Shown here: piece after piece, positions 1 through 8,913 of the stretch
Numbering within the stretch: the first letter of the stretch is position 1
Layout of the letters: each line of letters starts with the position of its first letter
NCBI RefSeq assembly: GCF_001262605.1
Contig: NZ_LGTC01000001.1
Location: 4,412,001 to 4,476,000 of the forward strand
Length of the DNA stretch: 64,000 nt
DNA from: Pseudobacteroides cellulosolvens ATCC 35603 = DSM 2933
Lineage (GTDB): Bacteria; Bacillota; Clostridia; Acetivibrionales; DSM-2933
Reading direction: 5' to 3'
Program-made: the position numbers and the translations under genes
Notes under the pieces: generated by a model
The model's database searches: none
Seen by the model: only the letters and a program-made list of their open reading frames with translations
What the model was told of the DNA's origin: nothing

Positions 1-3000
1 GCATTAAAGTACCAAACCCTCTTGTATCAATATATGTCATATTGGTACTGTCGTTCCATGAAGCCGCACTATCCCTTTTTCCGTCACCGTCTTCATCATT
101 GTTTACATGTACGTCAAAACCGATGAGTTTTCCAGCCTGGGGCTGAATGTAGTCCAAATCTATTGCTGCCTCAACTACATATCCTATTTCTGTAATATTA
201 TCACTGGCGTATACCGTCCGTGTAACAGATTGGATTTTACTTTCATTGCCATTTGATCCAAAATCCTGAACATTCGCATAATTAACATAGTAATGTGCAT
301 CATCACCTCCATACCCGTTTGACCTATCCATATATTGATCTATGAAAATTTCAACAGAGTCTTGATTATAAGCATTGTCATCATTTTTGACCAGCTTACT
401 ATCAGTTACATGGGCATAAACATAAAGTTTTTCACTATCCCACATTGTTCTTACTTTAGCTTTGGAACCACTTGACCCAACTACCCATTTATCAGTTGTT
501 ATTTCATCTGCACTGTTCCACATAGTATCCATTGTACCATCTATATTGGGAGTACCATTTACAGCATTGGCAACATAAATACTTTCACATAAAGTAAGGT
601 TTCCAAACTTGGAAGTATCGGTATTCTGACTGTTTGATTTGTCATTCCATGACAGTACTGCACCAGTATCATTATCTGTAAAGCGAATGTCGTAATTTTT
701 TACATCATGCAACACTGCAGTAGAAAGTGGAATTACAGCTTCAATCCTATATCCGGCTGTAATCTCCTTAACTGTGTACTGAGCACCTTCTCCTGTACTA
801 TCCCTGGTAAATACATAATTTGCGTCTTCTACAAAAACCTCAACCTTGTCATTGCTGTTTATTTGGGAATCGCTCACCTCTGCAAGGATATAAAGATTTT
901 GATCGTCCCACAGTGTTTTAAAATAACCTTTAAAAGCACTGCTGTCCATGACAGGTGTAAAACTACTGATACTCCAAACATGCTCTGTGTTTCCATCAAT
1001 CACAGGAGTTCCCTTAGAAGATTTCAAATTTTGTATTAAAGCAGGCAATTGATCAGGATCAACTATACCCCAATATGCGTACTTAGCCTGATATTTGGAG
1101 TCAAAAAGAAGTGGTGCTTCCAATCTGGCAATTGGAAAAGTTGATAGCCAAGTATGTTCATCGCTTATTCCCCACAAAGTTACATTGCTAATATATTGTT
1201 TGACCGACTTAAATGCCTCAAACAATTCTTTATATCTGTAACCTTGATGAATAAGGATACTTTCCGGAATTGTTTCATACTTGCTCTTATCATTGTTATT
1301 GTAAATACTAACATCCAACTCAGTAATCTGATTATCCAATCCAAGTTCACCGAATTTTTTAATTGAATCGATCATATAATCCACAGAGGGTTGATATATG
1401 TTTATATGTGTCTGATGGCCTACACCGTCAATGGGTACACCTTGGTTTTTGAGTTCAACAATCAGATTATATAACCAATCTCTTTTCTTTGGGTCGTTAG
1501 TATTATAATCATTAATATACAACTTGCCTGTCCAACCATTTTTGTCCAACTCAGAACGTGTTGATATAAATGCTTGTTTTATAAAATCCTTACCGGTAAT
1601 ATTATACCATTTACTGTTACGCATTCCATCCGGTCTATCCTGGTCTATAACCTCGTTTACAACATCCCAAGAATCAACGACACTGCCATACCTGTCAACA
1701 ACGGTACGGATATATGTATCCAGCCTCTTTAAAAGTAACGCTTTATTAGCGGCCCTTTTTACCGGGTCTGTCTCAAGGGACATATCATTACCATTATCAT
1801 CTCTAAACCACCAATCAGGGGTCTGTTGATGCCATACAAGAGTATGGAATCTCAAGTCCATACCGTTATCCTCTGTAAACTGAACTATCCTATCAGCTTC
1901 AACCCAATTAAAATCATCTTTATTACGTTGAATTGATTCAGGTTTCATTTCATTATCAGCAACAACACTATTAAAATGTTTTTGCATGAGATTACTGATT
2001 ACACCTTTTGTCTCACTAGCCATCAAAGCTGCTCCAATTTTAAAATCAGTATTATAAACATCTTTAACTGATGTAAGATTACTCTGTATAGTAGGAGGCT
2101 CTATATAAGTAAGTGTAAAATCATCTATATAATATGATTTCGTTGCTCCAGAAGGATCATTATAAGATGATTCAATATATACAGATAATGCATCAAAATC
2201 ATTACTGACCGTATAGTTTCCTGTAAGTCTAACCCAACTGTCGGCAGTAACTGTTGTTCCAGATACAATTGTTTCATAAGACGGAGATCCGCCAAGGTCA
2301 CGCTGCAGACTTAGTGCCAGTTTTGCTGATGTTTCACCTTCTTTAAGTTTTACCCAAACAGAAAAATTGTATTTGCTATCTTTATACATTTTAGATGTTA
2401 CGTTTATCTTTGGAGCATCATAAGTATTTTTTCTGTTTGTAGTAAACAGGCTGTAACTTCCGCTATGTGATACAGTATCCGAAACGGTAAGAACTTCACC
2501 GCCTATTCTCGGCACCCAGCCCTGGTTGGTATTGGTTTCAAAATCACTTATAATTCCCGAATTATCAGGAGTAGGTGTTGGTACAGGTGTACTGGATGGG
2601 GGCGGGCTTGTCATGTTAATGTTGACGCTGTCTATATAAAACTCTTCTTCAGCATCGGAACTTTCAAAATACAATACCAAAGACTGCATGTCCTGTGTAA
2701 AAGTATAAGTGCCGCTTATCTGTTGCCATTGTGTGTCACTGACAGATATGCTTCCTATACCTGGATAGGTTTCAGAACCACCTACCGGTGTTGCTGCCAT
2801 TGAAAGTTTTATTGTACTTGATGAAACAGCCTGGGTCCGTTTTACAAAACCTGAAATCTGGTAAGTTGCTCCTTTTTGCAATATATTTTTCACGGAAATC
2901 GAAGGACCATGCCATCCGGAAGTACGGCCCGTTACTTTTAAGCTGTACGATCCTGTATTTTTAGACTCGCTTGATGAACTTACCTGTGCAGCACCTCGGC

Positions 3001-6000
3001 CTGTCCAACCACTTACAGTGTTTTCAAAATCATATGTTATATTAGCAACAGGAGTAGGTGCAGGCGTTGGTGTTGATGCTGAAGGCGGGGGCGGCGAAAT
3101 CATGGATATGCTGAAATTATCGAAGTAGAACTGGTCCGTAACGCCCGAGTTTCCTACATAAATGGTCAGATTCTCCATATCCTGTGTAAAGGTATATGTA
3201 CCGCTCAGTTTTGTCCAGTTTGTATCAGATATATACCTTGTTATAATACTCTTGGTAGTTGTGCTTCCTCCAGCCTGCTGTTCTGCGGATATTTTAAAAT
3301 TACTAGGGGCAGCAGGCATATTAGCCAGCTTCACATATCCGGATATTTGATAAACCGCACCCTTTTGAAGAACACTCTTTGCATCAAAACTTGCACCATT
3401 TGATTCTTCTGTACACCCGGTTATTTTTAAACTATAAGAACCTTTGTTTGCAGTTTCAGTAACAGGAGAAATCTGGACTCCTGTACCTTTTGGTTGCCAT
3501 CCCTGAGTGCTTCCTTCAAAATCAAATCCATTGGCAGGAGTAATCGATGGCTCATCCGATACATTAACATACATAGTTTTATCATTAGGGTTAAGCACAG
3601 AACCCTTTCTACTGAACAGTTCACTTAATGTAACAAATTCATACCCCTGGTTAATAAGATATGGTATTAAAATATCAAGGACTTCAGGTGTTGGATGCGG
3701 CAAAGGTTGAACGTCATGCAAAAGAATTATTGCACCATCCCTAGCCTGGCTTATAATTGCATTTGCCCTTTGCTCGGCTGTGGTTGACTGATCCCAGTCA
3801 TTTGCAGTAATGCCCCCTGCAAATGTCAAATTTATGACATCAAACATTGTATCGTTTGTTGCAAGACTTGGCGGTCGGAAAAACTTAGGAGTTGTGCCTG
3901 AGTATTGTAAAATAGCTGCATTTGTATCGTTTATTGATTTTTCAATATCTGAAGCAGACATACCTGTCATTGCTGTATAATCCCACGAATGGTTTGCAAT
4001 TTCATGTCCCGAATTAACTATTCTGGTTACTACTGTGCTTGTTTCAGCATTAATATTTTTTCCAACCATCATAAATGTTGCGGGTACATTATAAGCATCA
4101 AGTTTATCAAGCACCAGGGGTGTAAGGGTTTTATCCGGTCCGTCATCAAATGTAAGTGCTATAAGCTTTGGTCCTGTAACACCAAGGGCTTGGCCCATTT
4201 TTTCAGCATATCTCTTACCCAAGGCAACTTGAGAATCATGATCAAAATGCAGATTATATGTTGTATCGCTAGGATCCTCAACCAAGCCTTGTGCAGAAAC
4301 CACATGACAATTGGTAATCAAAGAAGGCAATTGGTTAACCAAAGTATTGTGACTTGCACAATCACCACTGTAAAGCAACTCACCGGCAATAAAAGGAACT
4401 TTCCCCAGATTCAAATCAGTTCTAAGGTCTCCCACCAGTGTTTTTACTTTTTCGGGCCAAGCAGGGTCGCCATTATTAGATTCTCCTTGATGGAATATAA
4501 TGCCATCAATAACTCCTCCCGCTTGCTGTGCAAGTTTTGCACGTTCGATAATCCAACTATATTTAGTACCTCCGACCTTCATAAAAGTCTCAATCTTTTC
4601 ACCGCTGATAGCACATGGTATCAACCCGATAGTATCACTTGCCGGATATTTCTTTATCATTGTCTTGGCAAACCAATCCCCAGGGCCTATAGCACCGTTC
4701 CAGCTCTCATGCAAAGGTGGAGCTGCCACGTCCCACTGGTCTGTTACACGTCCAAGTGCAGGGTTATTATCGTATCCCAATACACGTATGCGAGGGTCTT
4801 CCACTTTATCAGACTCCTGTGCTGCAGGAAATCCTGCCATATTGGATTGTCCCAGCAGTAAGAAACAATGAAATGTACTTCCAGGTGTTGGTGTTGCTGT
4901 ACCTGTAATTGATGGTGTAGGTGTTTGTGTAGGTGTTGCCTGATTGAGTTCAACCAGACTGACATCGTCAACACAAAAATCAACATATGTAGGACCTGCT
5001 TCTGTTGTTTGCACATAAAGCATAATGCCTTTACTTAAATCAGCTCCGGTTGGCCCTGTATAATCTCCATCAATCATGGTCCACTGGCCTTTAGTTACAT
5101 TAATATACTTAATATTATCGTATCTATCTCCTGTCTTCTGTGGAGTTCCATCCCCAGTTCCATCATTCCATTGTACACCTAACACAAATTGTACTGATTC
5201 CGGAGCAGTTTCACCGGTATACTTAACCCAAGCTGCAGCATGATACGTCTTGCCCGGTACAGTACCACCCTTCTGGTTTCCGCTAAGATTCTGGGCCGGA
5301 CCCTCCCAGTTTTGGGTTCTGCCTGTAACCTTTAGACTCTTACTGCCACCATGTATTTCATCTAATGCAGAAGCTATTGTACCACTGCCTCTACCAAACC
5401 ACCAGTACGGTACATTATCTGTTCCTACGCCTTCCATGTCTCCATTATTGACTATGTCAGTTCCTGCTACTATTACAGGTGTTGGTGTGGCTGTTTGCGT
5501 AGGCAACGTTGTTGGTGGAGGTGTAGCTGCTTGTGTAGGTGTTGTCTGATTGAGTTCGACCATACTGACATCGTCAACACAAAAATCAACATATGTAGGA
5601 CCTGCTTCTGTTGTTTGCACATAAAGCATAATGCCTTTACTTAAATCAGCTCCGGTTGGCCCTGTATAATCTCCATCAATCATGGTCCACTGGCCTTTAG
5701 TTACATTAATATACTTAATATTATCGTATCTATCTCCTGTCTTCTGTGGAGTTCCATCCCCAGTTCCATCATTCCATTGTACACCCAACACAAATTGTAC
5801 TGATTCCGGAGCAGTTTCACCGGTATACTTAACCCAAGCTGCAGCATGATACGTCTTGCCCGGTACAGTACCACCCTTCTGGTTTCCGCTAAGATTCTGG
5901 GCCGGACCCTCCCAGTTTTGGGTTCTGCCTGTAACCTTCAGACTCTTACTGCCGCCATGCATTTCATCTAATACAGATGCTATTGTACCACTGCCTCTAC

Positions 6001-6166
6001 TGAACCACCAGTACGGTATATTATCTGTTCCTACGCCTTCCATGTCTCCATTATTGACTATGTCAGTTCCTGCTACTGTTTCCGCAAATATTGTAGTAAT
6101 ATTGAAAGGATAAATTGAAGTAAAGATAATCAAAAGTGTCATAAATAAGCATAGCTTTTTATTCAT
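1..6166 (-). CDS. Giant secreted xylan-degrading enzyme: CBM-CBM-CE6-CE4-CBM-CBM-CBM-GH10-CBM9-CBM9 (3' end outside window)
   Basis: An uninterrupted frame of about 2055 codons runs from an ATG at 6166 (AAGGAGG site 7 bases upstream) past the left edge without a stop. I checked that the frame is the same at the start, the CE6, CE4 and GH10 motifs and the left end. Residues 1-28 are a signal peptide ending IFA. Two near-identical CBM22/CBM4_9-like modules follow (about 31-205 and 233-407) with Thr/Pro linkers. Next is a CE6/SGNH-type acetylesterase (433-660; GQS with Ser441, HQGES, HFDHD), then a CE4 NodB domain (668-852; TFDDGPD, HSWDY, RPP, LLHD). Three further CBM22-like modules span about 876-1020, 1045-1183 and 1203-1356. 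The GH10 xylanase (1365-1706) has acid/base Glu1505 in WDVVNE and nucleophile Glu1616 in ITELD. Two CBM9-like modules start near 1715 and 1865. It probably removes acetyl groups from xylan while cutting the backbone outside the cell. The cell-anchoring end (SLH or dockerin) would lie beyond the window. Confidence 0.9.
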   Translation of the reverse strand, partial: MNKKLCLFMTLLIIFTSIYPFNITTIFAETVAGTDIVNNGDMEGVGTDNIPYWWFSRGSGTIASVLDEMHGGSKSLKVTGRTQNWEGPAQNLSGNQKGGTVPGKTYHAAAWVKYTGETAPESVQFVLGVQWNDGTGDGTPQKTGDRYDNIKYINVTKGQWTMIDGDYTGPTGADLSKGIMLYVQTTEAGPTYVDFCVDDVSMVELNQTTPTQAATPPPTTLPTQTATPTPVIVAGTDIVNNGDMEGVGTDNVPYWWFGRGSGTIASALDEIHGGSKSLKVTGRTQNWEGPAQNLSGNQKGGTVPGKTYHAAAWVKYTGETAPESVQFVLGVQWNDGTGDGTPQKTGDRYDNIKYINVTKGQWTMIDGDYTGPTGADLSKGIMLYVQTTEAGPTYVDFCVDDVSLVELNQATPTQTPTPSITGTATPTPGSTFHCFLLLGQSNMAGFPAAQESDKVEDPRIRVLGYDNNPALGRVTDQWDVAAPPLHESWNGAIGPGDWFAKTMIKKYPASDTIGLIPCAISGEKIETFMKVGGTKYSWIIERAKLAQQAGGVIDGIIFHQGESNNGDPAWPEKVKTLVGDLRTDLNLGKVPFIAGELLYSGDCASHNTLVNQLPSLITNCHVVSAQGLVEDPSDTTYNLHFDHDSQVALGKRYAEKMGQALGVTGPKLIALTFDDGPDKTLTPLVLDKLDAYNVPATFMMVGKNINAETSTVVTRIVNSGHEIANHSWDYTAMTGMSASDIEKSINDTNAAILQYSGTTPKFFRPPSLATNDTMFDVINLTFAGGITANDWDQSTTAEQRANAIISQARDGAIILLHDVQPLPHPTPEVLDILIPYLINQGYEFVTLSELFSRKGSVLNPNDKTMYVNVSDEPSITPANGFDFEGSTQGWQPKGTGVQISPVTETANKGSYSLKITGCTEESNGASFDAKSVLQKGAVYQISGYVKLANMPAAPSNFKISAEQQAGGSTTTKSIITRYISDTNWTKLSGTYTFTQDMENLTIYVGNSGVTDQFYFDNFSISMISPPPPSASTPTPAPTPVANITYDFENTVSGWTGRGAAQVSSSSESKNTGSYSLKVTGRTSGWHGPSISVKNILQKGATYQISGFVKRTQAVSSSTIKLSMAATPVGGSETYPGIGSISVSDTQWQQISGTYTFTQDMQSLVLYFESSDAEEEFYIDSVNINMTSPPPSSTPVPTPTPDNSGIISDFETNTNQGWVPRIGGEVLTVSDTVSHSGSYSLFTTNRKNTYDAPKINVTSKMYKDSKYNFSVWVKLKEGETSAKLALSLQRDLGGSPSYETIVSGTTVTADSWVRLTGNYTVSNDFDALSVYIESSYNDPSGATKSYYIDDFTLTYIEPPTIQSNLTSVKDVYNTDFKIGAALMASETKGVISNLMQKHFNSVVADNEMKPESIQRNKDDFNWVEADRIVQFTEDNGMDLRFHTLVWHQQTPDWWFRDDNGNDMSLETDPVKRAANKALLLKRLDTYIRTVVDRYGSVVDSWDVVNEVIDQDRPDGMRNSKWYNITGKDFIKQAFISTRSELDKNGWTGKLYINDYNTNDPKKRDWLYNLIVELKNQGVPIDGVGHQTHINIYQPSVDYMIDSIKKFGELGLDNQITELDVSIYNNNDKSKYETIPESILIHQGYRYKELFEAFKSVKQYISNVTLWGISDEHTWLSTFPIARLEAPLLFDSKYQAKYAYWGIVDPDQLPALIQNLKSSKGTPVIDGNTEHVWSISSFTPVMDSSAFKGYFKTLWDDQNLYILAEVSDSQINSNDKVEVFVEDANYVFTRDSTGEGAQYTVKEITAGYRIEAVIPLSTAVLHDVKNYDIRFTDNDTGAVLSWNDKSNSQNTDTSKFGNLTLCESIYVANAVNGTPNIDGTMDTMWNSADEITTDKWVVGSSGSKAKVRTMWDSEKLYVYAHVTDSKLVKNDDNAYNQDSVEIFIDQYMDRSNGYGGDDAHYYVNYANVQDFGSNGNESKIQSVTRTVYASDNITEIGYVVEAAIDLDYIQPQAGKLIGFDVHVNNDEDGDGKRDSAASWNDSTNMTYIDTRGFGTLM
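4926..6079 (-). repeat. 606-bp tandem duplication encoding the two N-terminal binding modules
   Basis: The DNA at about 4926-5473 and 5532-6079 is nearly identical, at a constant offset of exactly 606 bases (202 codons). Only scattered substitutions are visible. The intervening Thr/Pro linker segment is less well matched. The frame is preserved, so both binding modules should be expressed. The near-identity at the DNA level indicates a recent duplication or gene conversion. Confidence 0.9.
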
Positions 6167-6596
6167 TTTAATTCCTCCTTGTTAAGAAAAGATATTGCCA
6201 ACTACAAACAAGAAAATTACATGCTAAAAAAATCGTTGAGTTGCCCCAAAATCAAGGAGCACCTCCCTTCATTAGTAAATTTACTTTTTTAGGTATAAAA
6301 AGTAGATATAAAAAAGTGTCTTTACTGAGCAAACATCTGTAAAACGGCAATTGTGAGAAATTATAGATACTTCATAATAATATTGTATTGAATGGTAAAC
6401 CTCGTAAGAATGGTTAATAAAACGAACATATGCATAGCTTTTTAAAGCTAAATTATTTTTATTTATAAACGAACAAATTTATTCTACCATACTTTTTCCT
6501 ATATGTAAATATCTCAATATTGAAATATTTAAATGCTTACATAAATACGCAGTAATAAATATCTTTAGTAATCAAATAATGATTTTCTAGACATAT
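6167..6596. promoter_or_regulatory. Upstream region of the xylanase gene
   Basis: This is about 430 bases of A+T-rich DNA with no gene. The ribosome site AAGGAGG at 6174-6180 (minus) serves the xylanase. A 9-base direct repeat, aaacgaaca, occurs at 6420-6428 and 6467-6475 and could be a regulator site. I could not assign a convincing sigma-A promoter, and I saw no clear alternative-sigma motif on the coding strand. Confidence 0.35.
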
Positions 6597-6634
6597 AAAA
6601 ACGGAGCATATCCTTTTGGATATGCTCCGTTTTT
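6597..6634 (-). terminator. Intrinsic terminator after eno
   Basis: A perfect 17-bp stem (6597-6613 with 6618-6634) has a 4-base loop. The stem ends in A/T tracts that give a U-run on the minus-strand transcript. It lies 12 bases beyond the eno stop codon and separates glycolysis from the xylanase gene. Confidence 0.9.
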
Positions 6635-6645
6635 ATATGAAAAAA

Positions 6646-7965
6646 TTATTTATTCTTAAGGTTGAACCATGCATCAAGTCCAGGATACTGGCTTACTCCG
6701 CCAAGTTCTTCTTCGATCCTTAATAACTGGTTGTATTTTGCAACACGGTCAGTTCTTGAAGGAGCTCCTGTTTTAATCTGACCAGCATTTAAAGCAACAG
6801 CTATATCAGATATTGTAGCATCTTCAGTTTCACCTGATCTATGTGATACAACAGCTGTATATCCTGCTCTGTTTGCCATTTGAATAGCATCAAGAGTCTC
6901 CGTAAGCGTACCGATCTGGTTAACTTTTATAAGTATGGAATTAGCCACTCCGAGGTCAATTCCTCTCTTTAATCTCTCAGTATTTGTAACAAAAAGATCG
7001 TCCCCTACTAACTGGATTTTGGAACCGATTGCTTCTGTAAGCATCTTCCATCCATCCCAGTCTTCTTCTGAAACGCCATCTTCCAATGAAATAATTGGAT
7101 ATTTGTTTGCCAAATCACACCAGAAAGCAACCATCTCTTCCTTAGTCTTCATTATGTCAGCTTTCCAGAAATAGTAACTTCCTTCCTGACCCTTTTTCTT
7201 AGCTTCTTCATACATTTCAGTAGCAGCTGCATCTATAGCAATTCTGAAGTCAGCACCAGGCTTGTACCCTGCTTTTTCAACAGCTTCTAATATAACCTGG
7301 ATAGCTTCTTCGTCAGTCTTGAGGTTAGGTGCGAAACCGCCTTCATCACCAACTGCAGTGCTGTATCCTTTGCTGCTTAATACCTTCTTCAAATTGTGGA
7401 ATACTTCTGCACACATTTGCAGAGCATGTTTGAAGCTTTGAGCACCAACAGGCATTATCATAAATTCCTGGATGTTAACGCTGTTATCAGCATGCTTTCC
7501 ACCATTGATTATGTTCATCATTGGAACAGGAAGAACCTTTCCATTTACACCGCCAATATACTGGTAAAGGCTTAATCCAAGAGCTTCAGCAGCAGCTTTA
7601 GCAACAGCCATAGATACGCCAAGAATAGCATTTGCTCCTAATTTTTCTTTGTTAGGAGTTCCGTCCAGAGCAATCATAGCAGTATCTATTGCTACCTGAT
7701 CAAATACATTCATGCCTTCTATTTCTGGTGCGATAGTATTGTTAACATTATCAACTGCATTCTGAACACCTTTTCCTAAATATCTGCTCTTGTCACCATC
7801 TCTTAATTCTATAGCTTCAAAAGCACCTGTTGAAGCACCTGAAGGAACTGCAGCTCTTCCTAAGAAACCGCCTTCCGCTATAACTTCAACCTCAACTGTA
7901 GGATTACCTCTTGAGTCAAGTATTTCTCTAGCATATACACTTTCAATTTCTAGATATTGTTTCAT
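6646..7965 (-). CDS. eno: Enolase (phosphopyruvate hydratase)
   Basis: Converts 2-phosphoglycerate to phosphoenolpyruvate in glycolysis, in the cytoplasm. The 439-residue length is normal. Visible enolase signatures include the SGAST loop near residue 42, the general-base region GDEGGFAPNL, the metal ligand motif SLEDG, GDDLFVTN, the KVNQIGTL lysine region and SHRSGETED. The ATG at 7965 is preceded by a GGAG site 7 bases away. It is read in the same direction as gpmI but separated from it by a peroxiredoxin gene on the other strand, so it must have its own promoter. It ends just before a strong terminator. Confidence 0.97.
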   Translation of the reverse strand: MKQYLEIESVYAREILDSRGNPTVEVEVIAEGGFLGRAAVPSGASTGAFEAIELRDGDKSRYLGKGVQNAVDNVNNTIAPEIEGMNVFDQVAIDTAMIALDGTPNKEKLGANAILGVSMAVAKAAAEALGLSLYQYIGGVNGKVLPVPMMNIINGGKHADNSVNIQEFMIMPVGAQSFKHALQMCAEVFHNLKKVLSSKGYSTAVGDEGGFAPNLKTDEEAIQVILEAVEKAGYKPGADFRIAIDAAATEMYEEAKKKGQEGSYYFWKADIMKTKEEMVAFWCDLANKYPIISLEDGVSEEDWDGWKMLTEAIGSKIQLVGDDLFVTNTERLKRGIDLGVANSILIKVNQIGTLTETLDAIQMANRAGYTAVVSHRSGETEDATISDIAVALNAGQIKTGAPSRTDRVAKYNQLLRIEEELGGVSQYPGLDAWFNLKNK

Positions 7966-8279
7966 TACTTAATCTCCTTCCATTCTTAAAATATAACATT
8001 AATAGAATAACTTAAGTCTTGACAATTGTAAATATTATTTTGTAAAATGCTTGTTAATTTTTTAACCGCCTTTATTGTTTATTATATTTTTTAATTTTAT
8101 GTAAATATAAATTGAAATATGTCAAATTTATTATAAGGTAAGCCCAACTTTGTTGTTTGAGATTAAAATAAAATGGTATAAATACATCATTATAATTGAA
8201 AAATATCTATGAATATTAAAGTTATGATTGTTAAAATTATTAACACTTTTATTATTAATAAAATAAGGAGGTACTTAAG
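7966..8279. promoter_or_regulatory. Divergent promoter region between eno and the peroxiredoxin gene
   Basis: A gene-free A+T-rich spacer lies between two divergent genes. A possible sigma-A promoter for the plus-strand peroxiredoxin gene is TTGTTT (8153-8158), 18 bases, TATAAA (8177-8182). The AAGGAGG ribosome site is at 8266-8272. No PerR or other operator could be assigned with confidence. Confidence 0.4.
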
Positions 8280-8819
8280 ATGAGTCGGATTGTTGGAGTT
8301 AAAGCACCTGATTTTAATATGGAATGTGTAGATGGAAATGGTGAAGAGTTCTTAAACATTTCATTAAATGATTATAAAGGAAAATGGCTGGTATTGTTCT
8401 TTTATCCATTGGATTTCACTTTTGTTTGTCCCACTGAAATAACTGCCATGAGCAGAAGAATAGAAGAATTTGAAAAGGCCGGTGCTCAGGTTCTTGGGGT
8501 CAGTGTAGACAGCAAATTCTCACATAAAGCATGGATTCACGCTCCTATTGAAAGCGGCGGCCTTGGAAAGATTAATTTCCCAATCGCTTCGGATATTACC
8601 AAGGAAGTATCACAAAAATACGGTGTTCTTATAGAGGAAGCAGGAATTGCCTTAAGAGGCCTGTTCATCATCGATCCGGATGGTGTAATAAAATATTCTG
8701 TTGTTCATGATTTGAATATAGGAAGAAGTGTAGACGAAACACTTAGGGTTTTACAAGCACTTCAAACTGGAGGCCTCTGCCCCATTGACTGGCATCCTGG
8801 AGATAAACTTCTTGAATAA
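8280..8819 (+). CDS. 2-Cys peroxiredoxin (AhpC/TSA family)
   Basis: A thiol peroxidase that reduces hydrogen and organic peroxides, protecting an anaerobe from oxygen. The 179-residue protein has the peroxidatic cysteine in DFTFVCPTE (near residue 50) and a second cysteine in GGLCPIDWHPGD near the C-terminus, the arrangement of typical 2-Cys enzymes. The start has an AAGGAGG site 7 bases upstream. No AhpF or rubredoxin-type reductase gene is adjacent, so the electron donor is not evident. It is a single-gene unit on the strand opposite to the glycolytic genes. Confidence 0.93.
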   Translation: MSRIVGVKAPDFNMECVDGNGEEFLNISLNDYKGKWLVLFFYPLDFTFVCPTEITAMSRRIEEFEKAGAQVLGVSVDSKFSHKAWIHAPIESGGLGKINFPIASDITKEVSQKYGVLIEEAGIALRGLFIIDPDGVIKYSVVHDLNIGRSVDETLRVLQALQTGGLCPIDWHPGDKLLE

Positions 8820-8842
8820 ACACCACCATTATCTACTAAATT

Positions 8843-8899
8843 ATAAAATTCCCCCAAGAGTTTCTTCCTTTTTATATATAGGATTCCTGGGAGGAATTT
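8843..8899. terminator. Bidirectional terminator between peroxiredoxin and gpmI
   Basis: An imperfect stem with a one-base bulge (aaaattccccc paired with gggaggaatttttt) lies between two convergent genes, with a T-run on the plus side and A-run on the other. It probably ends both transcripts. Confidence 0.7.
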
Positions 8900-8913
8900 T
8901 TTATAAGTTTGAT

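Noticed and set aside
3989..4861. Long open frame on the plus strand across the esterase domains
   Set aside because: It lies antisense to conserved CE6/CE4 codons, has no ribosome site and gives a Cys/His-rich sequence without family features.
6241..6246. ccccaaa-type motif upstream of the xylanase as an alternative-sigma promoter
   Set aside because: It is on the plus strand, opposite to the xylanase gene, and has no paired element at a suitable spacing.
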